A DNA stretch of 64,000 bases from assembly GCF_013004595.1 (NCBI RefSeq), contig NZ_JABEMC010000005.1:124001-188000 (forward strand), in the 5' to 3' direction. Below are positions 8,448 to 17,154 of the stretch, piece after piece. This DNA is from Brevibacterium luteolum (GTDB lineage Bacteria > Actinomycetota > Actinomycetes > Actinomycetales > Brevibacteriaceae). The translations under genes were made by a program, and so were the position numbers. Below the pieces are notes generated by a model that made no database searches, was not told the origin of the DNA, and worked only from the letters and a program-made list of their open reading frames with translations. Numbering within the stretch: position 1 is the stretch's first letter; each line of letters opens with the position of its first letter.

Positions 8448-9476
8448 TCAGTCGTCGAATTCGACGACGACGCGGCCGTCGATCTTGCCGTGGACCATCT
8501 CGTCGAAGATCTGGTTGATCTCGTCGAGCTTGCGGGTGTGGTAGGTCGGGTGGATGTGGCCGCGGGCGTAGAAGTCCAGGGCCTCCTCCATGTCCTGCCG
8601 GGTGCCGACGATCGAGCCGCGGATGGTGAGGCTCTTGAGCACAATGTCGAAGATCGGGGCTGGGAAGTCACCGGGCGGCAGGCCGTTGAAGACGATGGTG
8701 CCGCCGCGGCGGGCCATGCCGATCGCCTGGCCGAACGCGTCGGGGTGCACGGCGGTCACCAGCACGCCGTGGGTGCCGCCGGTGGCTTCGACGATCTCAG
8801 CGGCCGGGTCGCCGGACATTGCGTTGACGACGACTTCGGCGCCGTGCTTCTTGGCCAGGGCGAGCTTGTCATCGGCGATGTCGACAGCGGCCACGCGCAT
8901 GCCCATCGCCACGGCGTACTGCACGGCGATGTGGCCAAGCCCGCCGATGCCGGAGATCGTGACCCACTGGCCGGGCTTGACCTCGGTGACCTTGAGGCCC
9001 TTGTACACGGTCACCCCGGCGCACAGGACGGGTGCGATCTCGTTGAGGTCGGCGCCTTCGGGGATGTGGGCGGCGTAGCGGGCGTCGACGAGCATGTATT
9101 CGCCGAAGGAGCCGTTGACGGAGTAGCCGCCGTTCTGCTGCTTCTCGCACAGCGTCTCCCAGCCGGTGCGGCAGAATTCGCAGTCGCCGCAGGCGCTCCA
9201 CAGCCAGGCGTTGCCGACGATGTCGCCGACTTTGACGGAGGTGACGTCGTCGCCGATGGCTTCGACGCGGCCCACCCCCTCGTGTCCGGGGACGAACGGC
9301 GGGCTGGGCTTGATGGGCCAGTCGCCGTGGGCGGCGTGCAGGTCGGTGTGGCACACGCCGGTGGAGATGAGCTTGACGAGGGCCTCGTGCGGGCCGGGGG
9401 TGGGGATGTCGGTGGAGTCGCTGACGTTGAGGTCTTTGCCGAATGCGGTGACGACGGCGGCTTTCATGGTGCCCAT
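8448..9476 (-). CDS. adhP: Zinc-dependent alcohol dehydrogenase, AdhP-type
   Basis: NAD-dependent medium-chain dehydrogenase oxidising alcohols to aldehydes or the reverse, 342 residues. Catalytic zinc ligands C42 (GVCHTD) and H65-E66 (PGHEGVG); structural-zinc cysteines C96, C99, C102 and C110; cofactor motif GIGGLGH in the second half. ATG at 9476 has GAGGAG seven bases upstream; a second in-frame ATG three codons later is possible. Length and motifs match AdhP. It follows the SDR on the same strand, but a strong hairpin lies between them, so it may be a separate unit. Physiological substrate unknown. Confidence 0.88.
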   Translation of the reverse strand: MGTMKAAVVTAFGKDLNVSDSTDIPTPGPHEALVKLISTGVCHTDLHAAHGDWPIKPSPPFVPGHEGVGRVEAIGDDVTSVKVGDIVGNAWLWSACGDCEFCRTGWETLCEKQQNGGYSVNGSFGEYMLVDARYAAHIPEGADLNEIAPVLCAGVTVYKGLKVTEVKPGQWVTISGIGGLGHIAVQYAVAMGMRVAAVDIADDKLALAKKHGAEVVVNAMSGDPAAEIVEATGGTHGVLVTAVHPDAFGQAIGMARRGGTIVFNGLPPGDFPAPIFDIVLKSLTIRGSIVGTRQDMEEALDFYARGHIHPTYHTRKLDEINQIFDEMVHGKIDGRVVVEFDD

Positions 9477-9569
9477 GGTTCACTCCTCGAGGTTCGGGGC
9501 GCGGCCGCAGCGCGGCTGCAGAGGGCACTTGTCACATTACCGGTGGCGCATCCGTGGCGGAACACTCTG

Positions 9570-9602
9570 GACGCGGCATCCCGTCTGATGGGATGCCGCG
9601 TC
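9570..9602 (-). terminator. Hairpin downstream of SDR gene
   Basis: Perfect 13-base arms GACGCGGCATCCC (9570-9582) and GGGATGCCGCGTC (9590-9602) with a 7-base loop, 61 bases past the SDR stop. The spacer 9603-9662 carries two tandem copies of CCCGAGGCGGTGG. Confidence 0.65.
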
Positions 9603-9662
9603 TGCAGGTGGTAGTGGTTCCGCTCCCGAGGCGGTGGTCCCGGTCCCGAGGCGGTGGCCGGG

Positions 9663-10424
9663 TTATCCCTCGGCGAGGGCCTCAGGGCTTTCGGGCAGGA
9701 TCTGCCCGCCGTCGACGACGATGCCCTGGCCGGTGATGTAGCGGGCGCCGTCGGAGCCGAGGAAGGCGACGGTGTGGCCGATATCGCTGGGCTCACCGAG
9801 GTAGCCCAGTGGCACGGCTGCAGCCATCTGCTTGAGGTAGGCCTCGCCCATGTCCTTCAGGCCCGGGGTGAGCACATTGCCCGGCAGCACGGCGTTGATG
9901 GTGATGCCGTCGGCTGCCAGTTCGATGGCGGCGGAGCGGACGAAGCCCATCTGGGCGGCCTTCGTCGCTCCGTAGTGGGACCAGGCGGGGAAGCCGGTGT
10001 AGTTGCCGGTGATCGACGAGGTCACGACGATGCGGCCGGCCTGCGATTTCCGCAGGGCCGGCAGGGCGGCCTGGACGATGTGGACGGTGCCGAAGGTGTT
10101 GATCGCGAAGATCGATTCGAGGTCCTCATCGGTCATCTCGTCGATGCGGGCCTGCGGGTACACCCCGGCGTTCGACGACAGCAGGTCGAGTCCGCCGTGG
10201 TCGTTAACGAAGGAGGCGATGACCTCTTCGCAGTTGTCGCGGGAGCGCACATCGAGCAGGTAGGCACTGAGCCCGTCGTTCTGGGCGGCCGTGACCTCAT
10301 CGTCGGTCACACCGGTGACGCCGACCGTGGCGCCGTGTTCGATGAGGGTTTCGGCGATGCCGCGGCCGATGCCGAGCGTGCCTCCGGTGACGAGAGCTTT
10401 CCGTCCGGTGAGAAGTCCTGCCAT
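9663..10424 (-). CDS. SDR family oxidoreductase (FabG-like)
   Basis: Classical short-chain dehydrogenase/reductase, 253 residues. Cofactor motif TGGTLGIG at 13-20, SNAG near 84-87, catalytic S136/S137, Y151 and K155 (SHYGATKAA), and a C-terminal YITGQGIVVDGGQ. It lies 48 bases downstream of the acyl-CoA-synthetase-like gene on the same strand, so probably belongs to the IclR-led unit. The context suggests it oxidises or reduces a 3-hydroxy/3-oxo intermediate of the acid handled by the neighbouring importer/ligase operon, but that is inference. Confidence 0.85.
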   Translation of the reverse strand: MAGLLTGRKALVTGGTLGIGRGIAETLIEHGATVGVTGVTDDEVTAAQNDGLSAYLLDVRSRDNCEEVIASFVNDHGGLDLLSSNAGVYPQARIDEMTDEDLESIFAINTFGTVHIVQAALPALRKSQAGRIVVTSSITGNYTGFPAWSHYGATKAAQMGFVRSAAIELAADGITINAVLPGNVLTPGLKDMGEAYLKQMAAAVPLGYLGEPSDIGHTVAFLGSDGARYITGQGIVVDGGQILPESPEALAEG

Positions 10425-10472
10425 GATCTGTCATCCGCCTTTCGGGTGGAGTGCGTGTCAGCAGTTCTCAGT

Positions 10473-12317
10473 CTAGCGAGATCTGCGGTCCTGCAGGCGG
10501 CAGTAGGCGAGCACATCGGCCCAGCGCAGCTGTCCCCATTCCGCACCTGCGGGCACGAGACCGGCCAGGGCCCGGCCGAGCAGCTGCCGGTCGAGGTCGG
10601 CATCGAGGGTGTCGACGAAGACGATCGCCCGCGGCCTCGCGAGTCCGCCGAGCATCTCGCGCACCGAGCTCATGAGGTCGACGGCCAGCTGGCGGGAGGC
10701 CGGTTCGCTCGTGACGACGGCGGCCCACACGCTGCGGCCGTGCTCGGGGTCGCGCACGGCGACCGCGCGGGCGGCGTCGACGAAGGGGTGGTCTTCGAGC
10801 AGCTGGCCGACGGCGGTGAGCGAGACGAGCTGGCCGGACACGGAGATGGCCGGGTCGATCCGGCCCTGAAAGGTGAAGCCGCCGTCGGGTTCGACGAGGA
10901 CGAGGTCGCCGCTGGCGAACCCGAGGTCCGGGCGGCGGGTGAAGGGCGCGCAGATGGTGTCCTCGGCGCCCGCTCCCGAGGCGGTGCTCACCATGCCGGG
11001 CAGGGGTGCGGTGACGATGAGCTCGCCGGTGTGGCCGGGTTCGACCGGCCGGTCATCAGCGTCGGTGACAGAGATGACCCCGCGGCCGAGCTGGCAGCTG
11101 CCGCCGTGGACGAAGACGATGCCGCTTAAGAGGATCTGGCCCCAGCCGTCGACGACCTCGCAGCCGTTTTCGACGAAGGCGCGCTGCATCCAGCGGCGCA
11201 GCTCGGGTTCGACCGGTTCGCCTGCGGTGACGACGCGGCACAGGGCGGCGACGCTGCCGGCGGCGGTGACGTCGTCGTGCCAGGAGCGCATCGTGCGCAT
11301 GACGGCCGGGGTGGTGACGAAGGTCGAGACGTCGTAGCGGTTCATGATCTCGAAGGCCCGCTGGTGGTGGGGCACGTCGAGGGTGCCTTCGTAGACGACG
11401 ATGGTGTCGCCGTACAGCAGCGGGCCGAGCAGGCCGTGCCACTGCGAGACCGCCCAGGAGACGTCGCCGGCACACCAGAAGGTGCCGCCGGTGCGCACCG
11501 CACCATGGAAGGCGGCGGCGGTGGCGAAGACGGCGGCTAAGGAGTGCCAGGTCGTCAGACTCGGAGCGCCGGGGGCTGCGAGGTGGCCGGCGCACAGGTG
11601 CGCGTCGATCGGCCGTCCGGAATCGACTGCGCTGGTCGCAGTCTCAACGTGGCGGGTGGCCGGGCGAGCAGCGTGGGTGAGGTCGTCGAACCAGTGGTCG
11701 CCGTGGAACCACGGCACGTTGAGGCCGGTGCGGCGGATGACGAGGGTGTGTTCGACGCTTTCAGCTGAAGCCAGGGCGTCATCGGCGCGGACCTTGAGCG
11801 GAATGACGGTGCCGTGCCGCCAGGCGCCGTCCTGGGTGATGAGCAGGCTCGGCTGCAGCTGAGCGAGCCGGGTGGCCAGGGCCTCGGCGGGCAGGGAGAT
11901 CGGCAGCATCGACCAGCGGGCGCCGATGTCGATGCAGGCCAGCACCGCGAACACCGTCTCGGGCAGCCAGCCGGTGTGGAAGGCCACCACGTCGCCGTCG
12001 GTGACCCCGCGGCCGCGCAGCGCGGTGGCGACGGCGGCAACTTCGGTTGCAAGTTCGGCGTAGGTGAAGGAGAGCCGTTCACCGGATTCGCCTTCCCAGT
12101 GCAGGGCGATCTTCGAGCCGTTGGCGCGCGCGTGGCGGGTGACGAGGTTGAAAAGCGGGTCGATCCGGCCACCGGGGAACCACTGCCCGCCATAGGGTCC
12201 GGGCTGCCAGACACTGCTGGGAGCAGCCGTCCAGTCGAGGAGGTCGATGATCGGCTGCCAGTCGGCGGTGAGCGTGTTCGGGTCGATGCCGGTGAAGGGC
12301 GCGGGTGCCTCAGCCAT
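10473..12317 (-). CDS. Acyl-CoA synthetase-like protein with degenerate active site
   Basis: 614-residue member of the AMP-forming acetyl/acyl-CoA synthetase fold; the N-terminus (QWFPGGRIDPLFNLV) and WCAGDVSWAVSQWHGLLGPL align to acetyl-CoA synthetases. The catalytic motifs are eroded: the ATP P-loop (normally TSGSTGKPK) reads LCAGHLAAPG; the WWQTE motif reads WGQILL; the C-terminal catalytic Lys region reads DADLDRQLLGRAL with no Lys. GRxD survives only as GRIDPAI. ATG at 12317 (GGAAGGAG upstream) overlaps the IclR stop (ATGGCTGA), so the two are translationally coupled. The frame is intact and GC3 normal, so this is not simple decay. It may be a ligand-binding pseudo-enzyme or a very divergent ligase. 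Confidence 0.75.
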   Translation of the reverse strand: MAEAPAPFTGIDPNTLTADWQPIIDLLDWTAAPSSVWQPGPYGGQWFPGGRIDPLFNLVTRHARANGSKIALHWEGESGERLSFTYAELATEVAAVATALRGRGVTDGDVVAFHTGWLPETVFAVLACIDIGARWSMLPISLPAEALATRLAQLQPSLLITQDGAWRHGTVIPLKVRADDALASAESVEHTLVIRRTGLNVPWFHGDHWFDDLTHAARPATRHVETATSAVDSGRPIDAHLCAGHLAAPGAPSLTTWHSLAAVFATAAAFHGAVRTGGTFWCAGDVSWAVSQWHGLLGPLLYGDTIVVYEGTLDVPHHQRAFEIMNRYDVSTFVTTPAVMRTMRSWHDDVTAAGSVAALCRVVTAGEPVEPELRRWMQRAFVENGCEVVDGWGQILLSGIVFVHGGSCQLGRGVISVTDADDRPVEPGHTGELIVTAPLPGMVSTASGAGAEDTICAPFTRRPDLGFASGDLVLVEPDGGFTFQGRIDPAISVSGQLVSLTAVGQLLEDHPFVDAARAVAVRDPEHGRSVWAAVVTSEPASRQLAVDLMSSVREMLGGLARPRAIVFVDTLDADLDRQLLGRALAGLVPAGAEWGQLRWADVLAYCRLQDRRSR

Positions 12318-13095
12318 TGCCGATGCTCCTTCCGCAGGAGACGGCGGTGCGCTCGAGCGCCGCAGCCGCCTTGCGCACGTGGGCCTCGTCGGCTCCGGCG
12401 GGCACATCGGCGGCCAGGGCTGCCACGACTGCGGCTTCGGCGTCGCGCAGCGGCACAGCGACTTCGTCGACGTGGTCGGCGACGATGGCCGGCAGGTGGA
12501 TGTGGTTCGCACTCGCCCACTGCTGACGGTGGGTTTCTGCCAGTTCCACGGTCTCAGGTGAGGCGCCGGCGAGGACCTCAGCCCACACCTCGGGTGCGGC
12601 GTGGGCGGCGAGCACCCGCCCGGCGGCGGTGTCGAGGGCCGGCAGTGCGCGCGGTGAGCGACGGAAGGGCCCGCGGTCATCACCGTCGACCTGGTCGATG
12701 CACATGACCTCTCGGCCGGCGAGCACATAGACGCTGATCGTGGCGGCGAGCTGGTTGCGCAGCGCCACGACGAAGGGGGCGAGCGCGGCGAGGATCGCAC
12801 TGCGCGCCAGGTAGTGCTTCGACAGGCGGGTGAGCTGCGGGCCGAGGCCGTAGCGGGAGGTCGCCGGGTCCTGCACGGCGTAGTCGGCCTGCACGAGTGA
12901 GCGCAGCAGCCGGTGCACGGTGGGCACCGACATGCCCGAGCGGGCGGCGAGGTCCGTCAGGTGGTGCAGCGGCGGGCCCTCGGCAAGCAGGTCGAGCAGC
13001 CTGACCGCATTGCGGATGGTGCCGAGGCCCCCACGGGCTGAGCCGTTGCCGCTGGTGCTGCCATTGGCTTCGTCGCCATTGCCCTCACCGGCCAT
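12310..13095 (-). CDS. IclR family transcriptional regulator
   Basis: DNA-binding regulator of 261 residues. A Gly/Ser-rich N-terminus is followed by a winged helix-turn-helix (AVRLLDLLAEGPPLHHLTDL, SGMSVPTVHRLLRSLVQADY) and an effector domain (HYLARSAILAALAPFVVALR, ISVYVLAGREVMCIDQVDG). I chose the ATG at 13095, with GGAAGGGA nine bases upstream, over the in-frame ATG at 13224 whose extra residues are not IclR-like. It overlaps the next gene by 8 bases and is divergent from the importer operon; two short palindromes in the shared promoter are plausible operators. It likely controls both directions (inference). Confidence 0.88.
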   Translation of the reverse strand: MAGEGNGDEANGSTSGNGSARGGLGTIRNAVRLLDLLAEGPPLHHLTDLAARSGMSVPTVHRLLRSLVQADYAVQDPATSRYGLGPQLTRLSKHYLARSAILAALAPFVVALRNQLAATISVYVLAGREVMCIDQVDGDDRGPFRRSPRALPALDTAAGRVLAAHAAPEVWAEVLAGASPETVELAETHRQQWASANHIHLPAIVADHVDEVAVPLRDAEAAVVAALAADVPAGADEAHVRKAAAALERTAVSCGRSIGNG

Positions 13096-13190
13096 GTGCG
13101 GTTCCCTTCCTGAGCTGAGGCACCGGCGGTCACCGCATGCCTGAGTTTCAGCTTGCCACATGCCGACGCGGCATGCAGAACCGGATGACT

Positions 13191-13234
13191 GAAAAGTTTT
13201 TCTCTTGCAAGTATTGATTTTCACATATTGAAAA
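13191..13234. promoter_or_regulatory. Candidate IclR operator palindromes
   Basis: AT-rich island between iclR and the importer operon. GAAAAGTTTTTC at 13191-13202 (arms GAAAA/TTTTC) and TTTTCA-N5-TGAAAA at 13218-13234 are both palindromic. Their position between the divergent start codons suggests regulator binding sites. Confidence 0.5.
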
Positions 13235-13313
13235 CCTATTGTCTATCGTGACAGTGATGCCGATCACAGCGGTCTGTCTCACTCTCGCTTTCGCAACGAC
13301 GCAAGGAGATCAC

Positions 13314-14231
13314 GTGCGAACACGCGCCTACCGCCACTCCCTCAGCGGGAGCACGATGCCGCCGGGCCAGCCGCTGCTGCAGGTCTCGGATCTCTCGCTG
13401 CGCTTCGGCGGTGTGCGCGCGCTCTCCGATGTCAGCTTCACCGTCACCTCCGGCACCATCCACGCCGTCATCGGCCCCAACGGCGCCGGAAAGTCCTCAC
13501 TGCTCAACTGCGTGTCGGGACTGTACAAGCCCACCGAGGGCGAGATCGCGCTGCGCTACGTCGTCGGCGAGACCGGCCGCCACCTCGGCGAGCACTCACC
13601 CGAGGAGCGCGAACGCCGCGCTTCGACCGACCAGCCGCACGAGTACGCCGACCGGACGCTCACCCGCCTGTCGCCGAACCGGGTCGCCCGCCTCGGCGTC
13701 GCCCGCAGCTTCCAGAACATCGAGCTCTTCGAGCATCTGACGGTGCTGGAGAACATGATGCTCGGCCGGCACATCCACATGCGCCAGAACGTGTTCTCGG
13801 CGATGCTGTGGCTCGGCCCGGCCCGCCGGCAGGAGATCGAGCACCGCGAGATCGTTGAGGAGATCATCGACCTGCTGCAGCTGCAGGCCTACCGCAAGAA
13901 GCCGGTCGGCACGCTGGCCTACGGCATCCAGAAGCGCGTCGAGCTCGGCCGGGCGCTGGCGCTGCAGCCGGCCCTGCTGCTGCTCGATGAGCCGATGGCC
14001 GGCATGAACGCCGAGGAGAAGGAGGACATGGCCCGCTACATCCTCGACGTCCACGAACTCGCCGGCGTCTCGATGGTCCTCATCGAACACGACATGAACG
14101 TCGTCATGGACATCTCGAACCGCGTCACCGTCCTCGATTTCGGCCGCGTCATCGCCGACGGCACTCCTGCTGAGGTGATGGCCGATCCGCAGGTCATCGA
14201 GGCCTACCTGGGAACGGAGGCAGTCCGATGA
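13314..14231 (+). CDS. ABC importer ATP-binding protein, LivG-like
   Basis: Cytoplasmic ATPase of a branched-chain-amino-acid-type (HAAT) importer, 305 residues. Walker A GPNGAGKSS, Walker B LLLLDEPMAGMN, switch His in VLIEHDMNVV, and the C-terminal VIEAYLG typical of LivG. It is longer than the usual ~255 residues because of an insertion after the Walker A helix (GETGRHLGEHSPEERERRAS and following ~40 residues). GTG at 13314 has AAGGAG six bases upstream. First gene of a seven-gene operon; its stop overlaps the next ATG (ATGA). Confidence 0.9.
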   Translation: MRTRAYRHSLSGSTMPPGQPLLQVSDLSLRFGGVRALSDVSFTVTSGTIHAVIGPNGAGKSSLLNCVSGLYKPTEGEIALRYVVGETGRHLGEHSPEERERRASTDQPHEYADRTLTRLSPNRVARLGVARSFQNIELFEHLTVLENMMLGRHIHMRQNVFSAMLWLGPARRQEIEHREIVEEIIDLLQLQAYRKKPVGTLAYGIQKRVELGRALALQPALLLLDEPMAGMNAEEKEDMARYILDVHELAGVSMVLIEHDMNVVMDISNRVTVLDFGRVIADGTPAEVMADPQVIEAYLGTEAVR

Positions 14232-16282
14232 CCGCCGCACCTGAGCACAACACCACTGGCAGCCGCGGCTTCACCGCCGACCGGCCCCCGCACGCGATCA
14301 CCAAGACGATGCCGCAGTACCTCGATGCGCTCGCCGCCGCCCACCCCGAGCGGGTGGCGATGCAGGAGAAGCGCTACGGGATCTGGCAGCCGATGAGCTG
14401 GGCGCTCTACCGCGAGCGCGTCCGCGACTTCGCCCACGGGCTCGTGACCCTCGGCATCAGCCGCGGTGACATCGTCGCCGTGCTCGGCGACAACCGGCCC
14501 GAATGGCTCATCGCCGAACTGGCCTGCCAGTCTCTCGGCGCCAGCGTCGTCGGCATCTACCCGACCTCACTCGGCAGCGAGATCACCCACATCCTGCACA
14601 CCGCCGGTGCGCGCGTGGTCGTCGCCGAGGATCAGGAGCAGGTCGACAAGCTGCTGGGCCTGCACGCCGAGCTCGGCACCGAGTCCATGCTCGAGCACAT
14701 CGTGTTCTACGACCCGCACGGCCTGGAGCAGTACACCGACGAGATCCTGCTCGACTTCACCGACGTCGAAGACGCCGGCCGTGCCTGGGCGGCTGAGAAT
14801 CCCGGCTGGCTCGATGAGCAGATCGCCGCCGGCCACCCTGATGACCTCGCCGTCATCTGCACCACCTCGGGCACGACCTCGAAGCCGAAGCTCGCCGAGC
14901 TCTCCCACGCCAACCTGCTGTCGATGGCCGAGCACCTGACAGCCATCGACCCGATCGTCGCCAAGGACCGCTACGTCTCGATCCTGCCGTTTGCCTGGAT
15001 CGGCGAGCAGATGCTCGCAGTGGCCTGCGGCCTGTACTGCGGGCTGACGATCTCCTTCCCCGAAGACGCCACCACCCAGAAGTCCGACCTGCGCGAGATC
15101 GGCCCCGACGTCATGTTCGCCCCACCCAGGATCTGGGAGTCGATGCTCTCAGAGGTGCAGGTGCGCATCGACGAGGCCGGGAAGATCAAGCGCGGCATCT
15201 TCGGCTGGGGCTATGAGATCACCGACCGGCTGGCGAGCAAGCGCACCTCCGGCAAGCGGCTGAGCGGCTGGGATAAGTTCATCGGCTCGATCGCCGATGC
15301 GGTGGCCACCCGCCCGGTGCGCGAACAGCTGGGGCTGACCCGCATCAAGCGCTGCTACACCGGCGGTGCCCCGCTGGGCCCGGACGTGTTCCAGTTCTTC
15401 CACGCCATCGGCGTCAACCTCAAGCAGATCTACGGCCAGACCGAGATCTGCGGCATCGCCGTCGTCCACCGCGACGACGGAGTCTCCTACACCTCGGTCG
15501 GCGAACCGCTGCCGGGCACCGAACTGCAGTTCGGCGACAATCAGGAGATCATGCTGCGCTCCTCCTCGGTGTTCCGCGGCTACCACCTCAACGACGCAGC
15601 CACCGCCGAGACCGTCACCCCGCAGGGCTGGCTGCACACCGGCGACGCCGGCTACCTCGACGAGGCCGGCCACCTCGTCGTCGTCGACCGGCTCAAGGAC
15701 GTCGTCACCGCAGCCGACGGCACCATGTACTCGCACGCCTTCATCGAGAACAAGCTGAAGTTCTCCCCCTACATCGAAGAATCCGTCGTCTTCGCCGGCA
15801 CCGGGGTCACCAACCCCGAGACGGTCGACGCCGAGCATCCGATGTGCGCGATCGTCACGCTCGACCCGGCGACCGTCTCTGCGTGGGCCGAGCACGAGAA
15901 GCTGTCGTTCACCACCTACACCGACCTGGCCGCCAAACCCGAGGTGTACGAGCTCATCGCCGAGGAGCTCGCCCGGGCGAACGAGGACCTGACCGAGACG
16001 ATCCGGATCCGGCGCTTCGTGCTGCTGCACAAGCAGTTCGATCCCGATGACGACGAGATCACCCGCACCCGCAAGGTCCGGCGGTCCGTCATCGCCGAAC
16101 GCTACTCCTCGATCATCGAAGCGCTGGCCTCGGATGCCGATGAGGTCACCATCTCGGCAGCCATCACCTATCAGGACGGCTCCGTCGTCGAACGCTCGAT
16201 TCCGCTGCGGATCTTCGATCTTGAGTCCTACACAGTTCCCGCCGGACGGGGACGCAGAAAAGTCTGGAGTGGTCGACAGTGA
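14228..16282 (+). CDS. AMP-forming acyl-CoA ligase of the importer operon
   Basis: 684-residue long-chain-type acyl-CoA synthetase fold. Motifs look intact: ATP P-loop TTSGTTSKPK, adenylate loop YGQTEICGI, and hinge motif HTGDAGYLDEAGHLVVVDRL. Instead of the usual GRxKD-plus-lysine tail it continues with DVVTAADGTMYSHAFIENKL and a charged C-terminus, as in ligases found inside HAAT transporter operons. It overlaps livG (ATGA) and the permease (GTGA), so is co-translated with the importer and probably activates the imported acid to its CoA ester. Substrate unknown: aromatic, branched or cyclic acids are all possible. Confidence 0.85.
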   Translation: MTAAPEHNTTGSRGFTADRPPHAITKTMPQYLDALAAAHPERVAMQEKRYGIWQPMSWALYRERVRDFAHGLVTLGISRGDIVAVLGDNRPEWLIAELACQSLGASVVGIYPTSLGSEITHILHTAGARVVVAEDQEQVDKLLGLHAELGTESMLEHIVFYDPHGLEQYTDEILLDFTDVEDAGRAWAAENPGWLDEQIAAGHPDDLAVICTTSGTTSKPKLAELSHANLLSMAEHLTAIDPIVAKDRYVSILPFAWIGEQMLAVACGLYCGLTISFPEDATTQKSDLREIGPDVMFAPPRIWESMLSEVQVRIDEAGKIKRGIFGWGYEITDRLASKRTSGKRLSGWDKFIGSIADAVATRPVREQLGLTRIKRCYTGGAPLGPDVFQFFHAIGVNLKQIYGQTEICGIAVVHRDDGVSYTSVGEPLPGTELQFGDNQEIMLRSSSVFRGYHLNDAATAETVTPQGWLHTGDAGYLDEAGHLVVVDRLKDVVTAADGTMYSHAFIENKLKFSPYIEESVVFAGTGVTNPETVDAEHPMCAIVTLDPATVSAWAEHEKLSFTTYTDLAAKPEVYELIAEELARANEDLTETIRIRRFVLLHKQFDPDDDEITRTRKVRRSVIAERYSSIIEALASDADEVTISAAITYQDGSVVERSIPLRIFDLESYTVPAGRGRRKVWSGRQ

Positions 16283-17151
16283 GCACCTTCATCACCCTCG
16301 TCATCTTCGGCCTCTCCGAGGGCGCCATCCTGGCGCTGGCCGCACTGGGCTTCGTGCTCATCTACAAGGCCACCGGCGTCATCAACTTCGCCCAGGGCGA
16401 GTTCCTGCTCATGGGCGCCTACACCTTCTACACCGCCTGGGTCATCTTCCAGCTGCCGCTCATCGTCGCGATCATCATCGGCATCATCATCGCCGTCATC
16501 GTCGGCGGCGTGGTCGAACGCTTCATCCTCAGACCGATGGTCGGCCAAAGCCACATCTCGATCATCATGGTCACCATCGGCTTAGCCGGGCTGCTGAGCG
16601 CCCTTGTGCAGATGTTCTTCGGCACCCAGCCGCGGGCGATGCCCGCACTGTTCCCGACGAACTCGGTGTCCCTGCTCGGCGGATCGGTGCCGGCCAACCG
16701 GCTGTGGGTGCTGCTCATCGCCGCGATCGTGCTGACCCTGCTGACGCTGTTCTTCCAGAAGTCCAAGCACGGCATCGCGATGCGCGCGGTCGCCGATGAC
16801 CAGCAGGCGGCGATGACCGTCGGCATCTCCGTGCGCCGCGTGTTCGCGATGTCGTGGGGGCTGGCCGCCATCAGCGCGCTCATCGCCGGCATCCTGCTCG
16901 CCGACGTCACCGCAGTGGAGATGAACATCGTCAGCTTCGGCCTGCTCGTCTTCCCCGTCGTCATCCTCGGCGGACTCGACTCGGTGCCCGGCACCATCGT
17001 CGGCGGCCTGACCATCGGCCTGCTGACCGCCTTCGTCTCCGGCTACCTCGATCCCGGCCTGGCGGAGGTCATCCCGTACATCGTGCTCGTGCTCATCCTG
17101 CTCGTCCGCCCCTACGGCGTGTTCGGCGAGAAGCGGATCGAAAGGGTCTGA
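16279..17151 (+). CDS. Branched-chain-type ABC permease, LivH-like
   Basis: 290-residue membrane subunit of the HAAT importer. Hydrophobic segments throughout, with the LivH signatures GAILALAALGFVLIYKATGVINFAQGE (first 45 residues), GIAMRAVADDQQAAMTVGIS and FPVVILGGLDSVPGTIVGG. GTG at 16279 overlaps the ligase stop. Partners are the next permease, the two ATPases and the lipoprotein receptor. Confidence 0.92.
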   Translation: MSTFITLVIFGLSEGAILALAALGFVLIYKATGVINFAQGEFLLMGAYTFYTAWVIFQLPLIVAIIIGIIIAVIVGGVVERFILRPMVGQSHISIIMVTIGLAGLLSALVQMFFGTQPRAMPALFPTNSVSLLGGSVPANRLWVLLIAAIVLTLLTLFFQKSKHGIAMRAVADDQQAAMTVGISVRRVFAMSWGLAAISALIAGILLADVTAVEMNIVSFGLLVFPVVILGGLDSVPGTIVGGLTIGLLTAFVSGYLDPGLAEVIPYIVLVLILLVRPYGVFGEKRIERV

Positions 17152-17154
17152 TCC

